This document shows, in pieces, positions 24,115 through 32,297 of a stretch of DNA of 36,761 bases. Source of the stretch: Flavobacteriales bacterium (GTDB lineage Bacteria > Bacteroidota > Bacteroidia > Flavobacteriales_F > PHOS-HE28); NCBI GenBank assembly GCA_019912395.1, contig JAIOIH010000013.1, positions 1 to 36,761 of the forward strand. The letters run 5' to 3'. Under the pieces are notes generated by a model that saw only the letters and a list, made by a program, of their open reading frames with translations, was not told where the DNA came from and ran no database searches. The first letter of the stretch is position 1. Every line of letters begins with the position of its first letter. Made by a program: the position numbers and the translations under genes.

Positions 24115-25107
24115 CTACTTCCCCGTCGAGATCACGTCGTGTACCAAGTAGGCCAACGCCTTCCCCACGATCCGTCCCTGTGAGGGTGTATTCGGGGCTG
24201 CTTCCGGCAGGTGAACATAAAGGATGCGCCGCTCCGAACCCATCATCTTACGCAGGTAGACGCGTCCGTCCTCGATGGCCATGCCGCTGGGGCTGAATGC
24301 GGAGGAAGGCATGTGCCGGATCACGTCCAGGTCGAGTTCCACACCCAAGGGAGAGGAACTCGACTCCACGAATTGATCGAGGTGGTGATGGAAGGACCGG
24401 GGTTCCATCAGGTAATCCTCGAAAAAGGTGTAGTGCACCTGGTTCGCATCCAAGTACTTCAGCATGGCCTCGTTGTTACGCGCCCGGTGCAGGCCCAGAA
24501 CGGTATAGTTCCGGATGATGCCTTCGGCGAGCCCATAGGAGAATGAATTCCCGCTGTGGCGGCCTTCCAAGGGGCGGCAATCCGCGTGCGGGTCCAGGTT
24601 CACCACATCAATGGCTTCACCGAGCACCGCGCTGGCCGCCTTGATCAAGGGATAGGCGTTGTTGTGGCCCCCGCCTACTAAAATGGGGATCTTGCCCGCC
24701 TCCAGGATCGGCGTCACAACACGTTGGACCAGACCATCCAGCTCGGCCACCCGCTCACGCATGCCGGCCACGTTCAGCTCCTCGTCCGGATCGAGGTGAT
24801 CGATGCACCCCAGCAGGTGGACCGATGCCGGATCGATGAAGCGGTTGGCCTGCATGTTCACAAAGGCCGGCAGGAATGCCTCGAAGCCGTTGCGCGCACC
24901 GGCAAGGCCGTTGTTCGCGCGGGGGCCGATGTCCTCGCAGATGCCGAGCAGCACGTATCGGCACTCCTCGTCGCGCCAGTCCGTCCCCAAGAGCTCCCCC
25001 AGCTTGGTCTCACCATCACGGCGCGTGACCAAGCCACCCACTTCCTCCTGTGCCATGGTGCGGAACGCAAAATGCTCCGCTTCTTTCATGCTATCCTTCC
25101 CGCTCAT
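24115..25107 (-). CDS. Arginase/formimidoylglutamase-family ureohydrolase
   Basis: A 330-residue enzyme of the ureohydrolase superfamily, which hydrolyses guanidino or formimino groups with two manganese ions. The metal ligands expected for the family are present: His148 in GGGHNNAY, Asp172-x-His174-x-Asp176 in NLDPHADCRP, and Asp259-x-Asp261 in GVELDLDVI. Two positions deviate from textbook arginase: GGGHN replaces GGDHS and DPHAD replaces DAHAD, a pattern closer to formimidoylglutamase (HutG-like) members in Bacteroidota. No other histidine-degradation gene lies in the window, so the substrate remains open. ATG 25107 is chosen; ATG 25089 is also possible. No signal peptide, so cytoplasmic. 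Confidence 0.82.
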   Translation of the reverse strand: MSGKDSMKEAEHFAFRTMAQEEVGGLVTRRDGETKLGELLGTDWRDEECRYVLLGICEDIGPRANNGLAGARNGFEAFLPAFVNMQANRFIDPASVHLLGCIDHLDPDEELNVAGMRERVAELDGLVQRVVTPILEAGKIPILVGGGHNNAYPLIKAASAVLGEAIDVVNLDPHADCRPLEGRHSGNSFSYGLAEGIIRNYTVLGLHRARNNEAMLKYLDANQVHYTFFEDYLMEPRSFHHHLDQFVESSSSPLGVELDLDVIRHMPSSAFSPSGMAIEDGRVYLRKMMGSERRILYVHLPEAAPNTPSQGRIVGKALAYLVHDVISTGK

Positions 25108-25248
25108 TGTTTTCTTCTTCAAGGGTCCGTTTACTGTTGGAAGCGGACGGGCTGCAGCGCAGTGACCCCTTCGTCTTCCCCGTCGGCGAAGATCGCCATT
25201 GACCGACACGCTACCTGGGATCGCTCCACGCCGCCAGTTGGGGCGGGT

Positions 25249-26208
25249 TCAATCCACTTCCCAATCACCCATCCGCAACCAGAAGTTCACCAGTTCGCGC
25301 TTGCGCAACGGAATGTCCCAATCGCCCTCGTAGCGGATATGGGTGGGCACCAGCTCCTCGCCCTCCAGCTTGTTGTCCACTTGGATGCTGATGTCGAAAT
25401 CCAGTATCAGGGACGCGTGCGCAATGCGGTACTCGCGGGCGATCACCTGCATGGTGCGTTGATCGAACCAGGTGCGCATGGACTTGATCACCGTGGCTCC
25501 TTCCTTCGCCCGTTTGCCATCCACGCTGTCCCTGGCCATGGCCGTGAACTCCCAACAGAGCTGGCCATTGCGATGGGAATGATCGATGCCGAAATCGTAG
25601 TAAGGCAGCATGTCGGGATCGAAGAGCGCGAGCTTGTCGCCGATGAAGGGCACGCTGGCGATCTCCTGCCCGGGGTTGAACATGAATTTCTTCAACTCAT
25701 CCTTGTACTTCTCGATCCGCCCTCCACCACGACCTCCTCGCTGGTAGCCTGCGATGCTATTGTCCGCCTGCCAGTTTCCCTTCGGCCAGAAGAGGTCGTC
25801 GTAAAGCTCTGCGGTGAGGTAGCGCATGTCGCCCTTCCGGGAGCGGAGCTTGCCACTTTCGCTCGCGCTGTCCAGGACCAGTTCGGCCATCGATCCATTT
25901 CGGACCAGCCGACCTTCCCGGTAGAGCGTGGCCTTTTCCTTCTCGCCCTTGTTGCGCACTTGCAGTCCACTTTCCACTTCATGCGGGTAGTACCTCATGT
26001 TCAGGAAGGCATGCAGGAAGGTGGTATCCTCCTTCACCTGCCGCATAAAGCCCTCCAGGTTCAAGCCCTCGGCCCGGCCATGGATCACCAAGGGACCCAG
26101 GTGGTAGACATTCGTAATGGTATCGGGATCCACTTGCGCCGAGGCCTGCGCGAGCGGCAGCGCAGCGAGCAGTGCCATTGCCACGCGTGCTGCAACCATC
26201 CTCATCAA
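25249..26208 (-). CDS. Secreted protein of unknown function
   Basis: A 319-residue protein with an N-terminal signal peptide (MMRMVAARVAMALLAALPLAQASAQ). It is rich in charged and aromatic residues and has no membrane segment afterwards. Its layout (an early 'YHLGPLVIHGRAEGLNLEGFM' element, a central 'EKYKDELKKFMFNPGQEI', then alternating strands such as 'HIRYEGDWDIPLRKR') fits Bacteroidota secreted proteins related to carboxypeptidase-regulatory-like proteins, but no named family is certain. Its ATG overlaps the stop of the upstream gene by 4 bases (ATGA), so the two are translationally coupled and probably work together. Localisation is probably periplasmic or outer membrane. Confidence 0.75.
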   Translation of the reverse strand: MMRMVAARVAMALLAALPLAQASAQVDPDTITNVYHLGPLVIHGRAEGLNLEGFMRQVKEDTTFLHAFLNMRYYPHEVESGLQVRNKGEKEKATLYREGRLVRNGSMAELVLDSASESGKLRSRKGDMRYLTAELYDDLFWPKGNWQADNSIAGYQRGGRGGGRIEKYKDELKKFMFNPGQEIASVPFIGDKLALFDPDMLPYYDFGIDHSHRNGQLCWEFTAMARDSVDGKRAKEGATVIKSMRTWFDQRTMQVIAREYRIAHASLILDFDISIQVDNKLEGEELVPTHIRYEGDWDIPLRKRELVNFWLRMGDWEVD

Positions 26209-26921
26209 TGCTGGCGTGTGGGCCCGAGGCTGGTGTACAGTTGGTACTTCTTCTTCACGTAGATGAGGAAGTCGTACTGCGATAAGCCCTTGATCACTTC
26301 CTCAGGAACGGCGCAGAAATCGATGAAGTCATCGAAGCTTTCATCGCTGAGGTTGATGATGCCATAGTCCACATACTGCTGGAGCAGTTCGCGGAGCAGC
26401 TCGCGCTTCATGTCCTCGTTCTCCAGTTGGGCCACGGCGCGCTTGCTGCGTTCCCGCTTGCTGAATTCCTGATAGAGGAAGGTGATGGGGCTGGCGAACG
26501 CGTCCACTCCGGTCTCGCGGTAGTCCTTCTCGTTGTAGCCCAGCTTCGCAATGTCGGCCTGGATCTGCCTCAGGGTCCGCTCGGGCAGGATGGCCACGGG
26601 CTGCAGGTCGATGTTCCAGGGGCGCAACGTGATCTTCAGCTTGTCCAGTTCGTCGTCCGGGTATTCCTCCAAGGGCAGGGTACGCGTGACATAGCCGCCC
26701 GCCCCGATGAGCAGGGTATCGCTGCGTTGTGCGCGTGCCGTGAAGGTGCCGTCGGTGTTGGCGAAGGTGCCTGTGCGCGTGCGCCGGTTCACGATCATCA
26801 GGTCGTAGAACACGCGTTCGCCGTCTCCACCGCGAACCGTGCCTTTCACGATCACGTCCTGTTGGGCGAGAACATCCGATGTAAGGAGGAAAAGCAGGGG
26901 AAGAAGAAGGAGGTAGCGCAT
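26205..26921 (-). CDS. Secreted carboxypeptidase-regulatory-like protein
   Basis: A 238-residue protein with signal peptide MRYLLLLPLLFLLTSDVLAQ. Residues about 23-100 form a beta domain (VIVKGTVRGGDGERVFYDLMI ... NTDGTFTARAQRSDTLLIGAGGY), the pattern of CarboxypepD_reg-like domains that precede many Bacteroidota receptors. The C-terminal half (about 110-238) is helical and charged (QIQADIAKLGYNEKDYR, KRELLRELLQQY). There is no receptor barrel, so it is a stand-alone version. First gene of a two-gene operon with the protein at 25249, overlapping it by 4 bases. Function unknown; surface or periplasmic location inferred. Confidence 0.78.
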   Translation of the reverse strand: MRYLLLLPLLFLLTSDVLAQQDVIVKGTVRGGDGERVFYDLMIVNRRTRTGTFANTDGTFTARAQRSDTLLIGAGGYVTRTLPLEEYPDDELDKLKITLRPWNIDLQPVAILPERTLRQIQADIAKLGYNEKDYRETGVDAFASPITFLYQEFSKRERSKRAVAQLENEDMKRELLRELLQQYVDYGIINLSDESFDDFIDFCAVPEEVIKGLSQYDFLIYVKKKYQLYTSLGPTRQH

Positions 26922-26928
26922 CCGGGGC

Positions 26929-26936
26929 CGAAAGTA
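26929..26936 (-). promoter_or_regulatory. -7 promoter box of the 26921/26208 operon
   Basis: The minus strand reads TACTTTCG (TAnnTTyG), ending 7 bases before the ATG at 26921. Transcription would start at or very near the start codon. Confidence 0.45.
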
Positions 26937-27096
26937 GCAAGCCGGTTACCGAAGACCGTGCCGGAAATGGGAACTTTCAGGAATGCATCCGGAATCTTCC
27001 TGGATCTCCCACTGCACCTGACAGGCGGTGGTGGCCCGAATTTCTTGTCAACTACGGTCGCAGGTCGCACAAGAGGTCAGGTCTGTTGCAAGCGCC

Positions 27097-27104
27097 GATC
27101 TTTG
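27097..27104 (+). promoter_or_regulatory. Possible -7 promoter box of the T9SS type B gene
   Basis: GATCTTTG resembles TAnnTTTG, 17 bases before the ATG at 27122. The same octamer occurs before the NUDIX gene. Confidence 0.35.
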
Positions 27105-27121
27105 GCACATTGCCCGTCTCC

Positions 27122-28993
27122 ATGTACGGACCCGGTTGCCAACTACCTTCGAGCCAGATGCCCATCCCTGCGTTTTCCGTTCGAGCTGGAGGTTCAGTAC
27201 GGCCCTCCTTCTTCTCCGAGGAAACAAGGTTGATCGTCGGGATCCTGGCGGTCTCGCTTGCGTGTTATTCATCTGCTCAGGTACCCAACGGTGACTTTGA
27301 AACCCATACGGATTGCCCAACGCTCACGGGCCAGATCGACCTTGCTGCCGGCTGGTACAGCCCCACGATGGGCACACCGGACTTCTTTCATGCGTGCGGA
27401 TCGGCGCAAGCGGGTGTGCCGGCCAATCTGTTCGGGAACGAGCCTGCCCATTCGGGCAGTGCGTATTCCGGTCTGATCATAAAGAATTCGAGCCCTTCGC
27501 TGGAATGGCGCGAATACATGCAGATCGAATTGACCGGTCCATTGCTCACCGGTGTGCTGTACGAATTGCGGATGCAGGTGAGCTTGGCGGAGTATTCGCA
27601 GTTCGGCAGCTCGGCCATTGGCGGTCTGCTTACCACCGTGCCCATTACACGGCCCGACAACTTTCGCTTCAACCTACCACCCCAGGCAACCAACCCCATT
27701 GCCAACCCCGTGCTCAACAAGGATGGATGGGTATTGCTCACCATGCCCTTTTTGGCGGATTCCGCCCATCGATACCTCACCATCGGCAACTTCCTGGACG
27801 ATGCCCATACATCCGGTATTCCCGTGGGAGGAGGGATGCAACCCCGTGCCTATTTCTACATCGATGATGTGGCGTTGAGCATCGCTCCCAACCTCCAGAT
27901 CCTCGGGGATCGATCGATCTGCGTGGGTGATTCCACCACGCTCTCCGCGCTGAACACCTCCACCCATGCATGGGCCGATAGCCTCACCCCTTCCGCGATC
28001 ATTTCCACCGCGCCCTCCATCATTGTTTCGCCCACCACCACTACCACGTACGCGCTGTTCGGTTCAACGGATACCGCCTATGCGACCGTCACCGTGCATC
28101 CCTATCCCACGGTCCACTTGGGCAACGACACCACGCTCTGCGAAGGCGAGGCCCTGACCTTGGATGCCACTACAACCAACGCCAGCTACGTGTGGCAGGA
28201 CAGCTCTTCCGATCCTGCGTTCACCGTACACGCACCGGGCACTTACTGGGCACAGCTCACCGTGAACGGATGCGCCGCCTCGGATACCATACAAGTGAAC
28301 TACATCCCTATCCCTCTATTTGATCTGGGAAATGATACCCTCCTTTGTCAAGGCGCTTCGATCATGCTGGATGCCACCACTCCCGGAGCCAGCTACGTCT
28401 GGTCCGATAATTCCACCGGAGCCACGCTACTTGTGGATCAGGAAGGAACCTATTGGGCGACCGTTACAGTGAACGGATGCAGTACAACGGACAGCATCCG
28501 CGTGGATCATCAGCCCTTGCCAACGATCGATCCCGGACCCGACCCGATCCTGTGCAGGGGTGGCACGCTCCTACTGGACGCCACCACGGCCAACGGCAGC
28601 TACCTCTGGCAGGACGGCTCCACCGACCCCACGTTCACGGTGCAGGAGGAAGGCAGCTATTCGGTTGCGGTAACAGCGAATGGATGCACCGCGACCGCCA
28701 GCATCTTCATCGCGGAAGAGGAATGCAGCGGCACCTTGATGATGCCCAATGTCTTCAGCCCGAACAGCGACGGAAGGAATGATCTCTTCATCCCGGTCTC
28801 CTTCCGGGGGATCCTTTCCATGCACACCACCATCCGCAACCGATGGGGCCAGGTGATCTTCGAAACGAATCTCCCGTCCATTCGGTGGAACGGAAAGGAT
28901 GCGCCGGATGGCACATACTTCTGGACGGTGAATTACGTGGATGTGAACGGGAATGAGAAGCGTGCCGCTGGGTATGTAATGTTGTTGAGATAA
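27122..28993 (+). CDS. Secreted repeat protein with gliding-motility (T9SS type B) C-terminal domain
   Basis: A 623-residue surface protein. After an unusually long, polar leader (~35 residues) comes a hydrophobic segment LIVGILAVSLACYSSAQ that looks like the signal peptide core. Residues about 55-260 resemble a carbohydrate-binding-like beta domain of the kind found in such proteins (VPNGDFETHTDCP ... YFYIDDVALS). Then follow three tandem modules of ~82-85 residues, each with 'D-L-G-N-D-T-x-L-C-x-G' ... 'L-D-A-T-T' ... 'Y-V-W-x-D' ... 'G-T-Y-W-A-x-V-T-V-N-G-C', an Ig-like fold. The last ~90 residues (MPNVFSPNSDGRNDLFIP ... IRNRWGQVIFET ... PDGTYFWTVNY) are the CHU_C / T9SS type B sorting domain. 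Likely an adhesin. The start is uncertain: ATG 27122 suits the promoter, but ATG 27158 or a TTG near 27230 would shorten the leader. Confidence 0.85.
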   Translation: MYGPGCQLPSSQMPIPAFSVRAGGSVRPSFFSEETRLIVGILAVSLACYSSAQVPNGDFETHTDCPTLTGQIDLAAGWYSPTMGTPDFFHACGSAQAGVPANLFGNEPAHSGSAYSGLIIKNSSPSLEWREYMQIELTGPLLTGVLYELRMQVSLAEYSQFGSSAIGGLLTTVPITRPDNFRFNLPPQATNPIANPVLNKDGWVLLTMPFLADSAHRYLTIGNFLDDAHTSGIPVGGGMQPRAYFYIDDVALSIAPNLQILGDRSICVGDSTTLSALNTSTHAWADSLTPSAIISTAPSIIVSPTTTTTYALFGSTDTAYATVTVHPYPTVHLGNDTTLCEGEALTLDATTTNASYVWQDSSSDPAFTVHAPGTYWAQLTVNGCAASDTIQVNYIPIPLFDLGNDTLLCQGASIMLDATTPGASYVWSDNSTGATLLVDQEGTYWATVTVNGCSTTDSIRVDHQPLPTIDPGPDPILCRGGTLLLDATTANGSYLWQDGSTDPTFTVQEEGSYSVAVTANGCTATASIFIAEEECSGTLMMPNVFSPNSDGRNDLFIPVSFRGILSMHTTIRNRWGQVIFETNLPSIRWNGKDAPDGTYFWTVNYVDVNGNEKRAAGYVMLLR

Positions 28994-29130
28994 GCAGTAC
29001 AACTCATGAACGTCGGCCCGTGACCCTGCCATGAATTTGCGACCTGTTAGGCGGAATACGTTAAGAGGACGTTACCACGTTAGCCCTCGCAATGGCATAC
29101 TGATCCAGGACGATGAATTAACATGCACCA

Positions 29131-29712
29131 ATGAAACAGCCCCTGTCCGTAGCACTACTGGTCCTCCTCTGCAGCTACGCAACAGCGCAACCTGCTTTCA
29201 ATACCCAACTTGCCGATTCAGCAGAATCGCTCACCCGGCAATTGGTGCAATACGACCCCTCCTACTTCAAACTGGACTACCCCAACGGTGATGTGCCTGC
29301 CGACAAAGGAGTGTGTACGGATGTAGTGATCCGAGCCTACAGAAAGATGGGGATCGATCTGCAGAAGGAAGTCCATGAGGACATGCAAGCCAACTTCGGG
29401 AAGTATCCGAAGAACTGGGGACTGAGCCAGCCGGACAAGAACATCGACCATCGGCGCGTTCCCAACCTCATGACGTTCTTCTCAAGACACGGAACCGAGA
29501 AGGACATCCTTCAAGATCCCAAGGCCTACCTGCCCGGAGACATCGTTTGTTGGAACTTGGGCGGTGGCATCACGCACATTGGCATTGTTTCCAGCAAGTG
29601 GTCCACGGATGGCCAACGGCATTTGATGGTACACAACATCGGCGCGGGGCAGGTGCTGGAAGACTGCTTGTTCAGCTATCGGATAATCGGGCACTATCGC
29701 TATGGGGAGTAG
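29131..29712 (+). CDS. DUF1287 family secreted protein
   Basis: A 193-residue protein with signal peptide MKQPLSVALLVLLCSYATAQ. The mature part matches DUF1287, a family in the NlpC/P60-like cysteine-peptidase fold: 'ADKGVCTDVVIRAYRKMGIDL' with Cys62, 'PKNWGLSQPDKNIDHRRVPNL', 'LPGDIVCWNLGGGITHIGIV' with His149, and 'MVHNIGAG' (His168-Asn169). Cys, His and a polar residue are those needed for a peptidase or amidase triad, so a cell-wall or peptide hydrolase is plausible but not shown for the family. It is the last plus-strand gene before the rnpB locus. The ATG at 29131 starts the signal peptide. Confidence 0.87.
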   Translation: MKQPLSVALLVLLCSYATAQPAFNTQLADSAESLTRQLVQYDPSYFKLDYPNGDVPADKGVCTDVVIRAYRKMGIDLQKEVHEDMQANFGKYPKNWGLSQPDKNIDHRRVPNLMTFFSRHGTEKDILQDPKAYLPGDIVCWNLGGGITHIGIVSSKWSTDGQRHLMVHNIGAGQVLEDCLFSYRIIGHYRYGE

Positions 29713-29825
29713 AGGGATTTGCCCAGCTGATCATAGCAGGCACACACTCGGGCATTCGAGAGCCTCAGGCACCGAGCGCATGCGGGTCCCTCAGGGTCCC
29801 CTTCGGGAGACCGCTGAGGGGACCA

Positions 29826-29862
29826 AGAAAAAGGCCCCAGCATCACTGCCGGGGCCTTTCAA
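29826..29862 (-). terminator. Strong bidirectional terminator between DUF1287 gene and rnpB
   Basis: AAGGCCCC (29831-29838) pairs with GGGGCCTT (29851-29858) around a 12-base loop, with A-runs on one side and T-runs on the other in both directions. On the minus strand it lies just past the 3' end of RNase P RNA and is followed by TTTTTCTT. Confidence 0.85.
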
Positions 29863-29866
29863 AAAA

Positions 29867-30305
29867 TACCCGCGCACCTGTAAGCCGGATCCTGTCCTCC
29901 GCTGCCTTGCGGCAATGAAGGCTCCGCCATCTATCTGGGATCACGCTCACGCGTAACCTCGATCGACCTACCCGCCGGGATCAGGCGGGCCGCCCTTATC
30001 CCGCCCGAAGACGGGATCCCCGGCTTATTTGGTCTTTCAGCCCGTAGGGTTTACCAAGCTGCCCCGCTCACACGAAGCACTGGTGGGCTCTTACTCCACC
30101 TTTTCACCCTTGCCTCGCCGAAGCCGTTGCGAAGGCGGGCCTCCACTTCAACTTCAACGATCGGCGGTTTCCCTTTCTGTGGCACTTTCCGTAGCGCCAC
30201 CGTCACCAGTGGCGCCCCTTCCCGTTAGGAAGCACGGTGCCCTTTGCTGCCCGGACTTTCCTCCCTTTCCCTTGCGGAAAAGAACGGCGGAGCGATGCGC
30301 GGGAT
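29867..30305 (-). ncRNA. rnpB: RNase P RNA (bacterial type A)
   Basis: The catalytic RNA that matures tRNA 5' ends. On the minus strand the conserved blocks are all present: GAGGAAAGTCCGGGC near the 5' end (about 30250-30264), AGGGCACCGTG soon after, and GACAGGATCCGGCTTAC near the 3' end (about 29880-29897). The two ends pair as helix P1: CCCGCGCA at the 5' end with TGCGCGGG at the 3' end (30296-30303 with 29869-29876), which sets the boundaries to within a few bases. Total length about 439 nt is normal for type A. Confidence 0.93.
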
Positions 30306-30445
30306 GTCAATGAACCTTACTGGATCTTCGGCAGATCCCGTTTGCCTGACCGCAGCTCAACGCAGATCCGTGCTTGCGGCCGACAGGAGACGCAGATGGC
30401 ATCCCTGAGGTTGTTCAAGATACGGCTTCCGCCGCATAGTCCATC

Positions 30446-31036
30446 CTAAACGTGCAGGATCTCGATGGCCGTGGCACCGTAGCCATACCGCCTCGGGTCG
30501 GCATCATCAAAACGCACACCCTCATAGAACTGCAGGGCCTTGCGCACCTCTTCCCGCAAGATACCCTCGCCCACGCCGTGGATCACGATGACGCGCTTCT
30601 TGCGCTCGCGGATGGCCGTATTGAGCCGTCGCTCGAAAAATTCCAGCTGGAACCGGAGCTTCTCGCCGTCGCTCATCGCCCCCTCGTCCTCCACCAGCTT
30701 GTGCAAATGCAGGTCCACTTCCATCACGCCGGGATCCTCCACCGGCTTGGGTGCCCGGCCCCCGTTCTGTACCGAGGCGCCACGGCCCTTGTCCCGCTCG
30801 ATCCGATCGGCCATCCGGTCGTCCGAGGCGCGCAGCTGCGCATGGTGGTCGCTCACCGCGCGGCTTGGATCACGGGCGTTCAGCACCAATTCCCTGATCG
30901 GGTACACCAGTTCGAAGCCGTCGTTCGTGCGCACCTTGGCCTGGTCGCGCCCAAGGAGTTCCAGCACGAGGCCCCCGCCCACATCGTTGAGAAAGGAGAC
31001 CTCGTCACCCGGGACCGGTTTTTGTTGAGCGGACAT
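30446..31036 (-). CDS. Smr-domain protein with DUF2027 N-terminus
   Basis: A 196-residue protein. Residues about 1-60 form a DUF2027-like beta domain (PVPGDEVSFLNDVGGGLVLEL ... RDQAKVRTNDGFE). After a charged linker, residues about 105-196 are a Smr domain, the nuclease-type module at the end of MutS2: 'MEVDLHLHKL' (the D-L-H motif), 'VIVIHGVGEGILREEVRKAL' (HGxGxGxLR) and 'YGYGATAIEI'. Stand-alone Smr proteins with this N-terminus are typical of Bacteroidota; DNA- or RNA-nicking activity is inferred from the family. Its start codon lies only 19 bases from that of the divergent double-TonB gene, so their promoters must overlap the opposite coding region. Confidence 0.88.
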   Translation of the reverse strand: MSAQQKPVPGDEVSFLNDVGGGLVLELLGRDQAKVRTNDGFELVYPIRELVLNARDPSRAVSDHHAQLRASDDRMADRIERDKGRGASVQNGGRAPKPVEDPGVMEVDLHLHKLVEDEGAMSDGEKLRFQLEFFERRLNTAIRERKKRVIVIHGVGEGILREEVRKALQFYEGVRFDDADPRRYGYGATAIEILHV

Positions 31037-31055
31037 GTTGCAAATTTACGGGACC

Positions 31056-31823
31056 ATGGGACGCTTCACCGTACTTCTTCCTGCTTATTTCCTTTGGGCC
31101 TTCACCGCCAGTGCCCAGAGCTTTGCCGCACCTGAACCGTACGGCGGAAAGCAAGCGGTGAACTGGATGCTCGAACAGGAGCAGCAGTTCCCGGCGGAGG
31201 CATTGGCCGCAGGCGTGAAGGGTGATGTGATCGTGGCGCTGAAGGTGATGTCGGACGGCACCTCGCGCAATGTGCGCGTGCAGGTCCCATTGGATCCCGC
31301 GTGCGATGCGGAGGCAGTGCGCCTGGCAAAGCTGATCCGCTGGAAACCCGCGTCGGTGAGCGGCACACCGATGGACACCGACCATTCCATCGCTATCCCG
31401 TTCAATGCGAAGCGATACGCGAAGCTGCATGCGAGGTCCGAACCGTGTCCGCCGCTGGGATCCACACGTACCCGGGATACGAGCAACACCCTGTATACCG
31501 ACCGCGAAGCGGACACCTTGGCCGCACCGCGGATCCCCGGAGGACTCCGGGCGTTGCCACAATACCTCGCGGACAATTTGAAGTATCCACCGGAGGCCTT
31601 CCGGCTGGACATCCAAGGCAAGGTGACCATCGAGTTCGTAGTGGAGACGAGCGGCAACATCAGTAACCTGCGCACCTTGAATTTCCTCGGTGGCGGCTGC
31701 GATGATGAGGCGATGCGTTTGGCACGGAGCATCTGCTGGAGTCCGGCGGTGAAGGACGGGGAGCTCGTGCGGAGCGTGATGAAGCTGGATATTCTTTTCC
31801 GGTTGAACCCTTCGCTGCGGTAA
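31056..31823 (+). CDS. Secreted protein with two TonB C-terminal domains
   Basis: A 255-residue protein. It starts with an N-terminal signal-like segment (MGRFTVLLPAYFLWAFTASAQS) and contains two TonB_C domains in tandem: about 30-125 (NWMLEQEQQFPAEALAAGVKG, then GDVIVALKVMSDGTSRNVRVQ) and about 160-255 (LPQYLADNLKYPPEAFRLD, IQGKVTIEFVVETSGNISNL, ... WSPAVKDGELV). In each the 'G-x-V/Y ... F/L-V-x-x-x-G' pattern is clear. Ordinary TonB has an uncleaved membrane anchor and a proline-rich linker; neither is seen here, so this is probably a periplasmic TonB_C-repeat protein rather than a classical energy transducer. The ATG at 31056 is preferred over 31035, which overlaps the divergent start. Function unproven. 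Confidence 0.8.
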   Translation: MGRFTVLLPAYFLWAFTASAQSFAAPEPYGGKQAVNWMLEQEQQFPAEALAAGVKGDVIVALKVMSDGTSRNVRVQVPLDPACDAEAVRLAKLIRWKPASVSGTPMDTDHSIAIPFNAKRYAKLHARSEPCPPLGSTRTRDTSNTLYTDREADTLAAPRIPGGLRALPQYLADNLKYPPEAFRLDIQGKVTIEFVVETSGNISNLRTLNFLGGGCDDEAMRLARSICWSPAVKDGELVRSVMKLDILFRLNPSLR

Positions 31824-31849
31824 GGTTGCTTTCGCGGATGAGGGCTACT

Positions 31850-32281
31850 GCCGATGGAAAAACCGCCGATGGCGCAGATGAACGCAGATATTGCCTGCTG
31901 CCGAGAAGATGAAAACCGCGGATGCGGCCTGACGGCCAAATGCCTGCTGCCGACAAGGGAACCACGGACCGTGCTTCGCACGCCGTCGCCAAAGCGCTAT
32001 TGCGAAGGAACCCAAAGCGCTTCGCGACGGCGCGTGAACACGGACGAACACGGATAATGTCGGTCTCCGACAAGGGAAAACAGCAGATGCATCCCTTCGG
32101 GAGCCAAGGACGCAGATGGCGCCGATATTGTTTGGCGATGCTAGGTTCCCGGCAGGAACCCTTTGCGTTCTAGGCGTCTTTGCGGTTAAACCCAACCCAC
32201 ACCTCCGGTAATTCTCCCCAGCACCCCTTGGCGTTCGTGGCGTTGTGGCGGTAAAGACCCACCTTCCACCTCCGGCAAATC
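31850..32281 (+). repeat. Composite word-array repeat region upstream of the NUDIX gene
   Basis: This gene-free region is packed with repeats. CGCAGAT words occur at 31873-31889 and 32110-32116. TGCCTGCTGCCGA plus AAG occurs twice (about 31891 and 31951). A foldback at about 31980-32038 pairs CACGCCGTCGC with GCGACGGCGCGTG. ACACGGACGAACACGGAT (32039-32055) matches the words at 1078. Two diverged direct copies of a ~42-base unit (GGCGT...GCGGT-AAA...ACCTCCGG) sit at 32173-32214 and 32239-32281. Confidence 0.65.
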
Positions 32282-32285
32282 CAAC

Positions 32286-32293
32286 GATCTTTG
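32286..32293 (+). promoter_or_regulatory. Possible -7 promoter box of the NUDIX gene
   Basis: GATCTTTG ends 4 bases before the ATG at 32298. If used, the mRNA would be leaderless. Confidence 0.35.
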
Positions 32294-32297
32294 CCAA

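Noticed and set aside
24724-26262. 512-codon plus-strand open frame across 24.7-26.3 kb
   Set aside because: It covers two minus-strand genes with signal peptide or metal-binding motifs and shows no domain of its own.
29713-30445. Several plus-strand ORFs between the DUF1287 and Smr genes
   Set aside because: The region is RNase P RNA on the minus strand plus its terminator.
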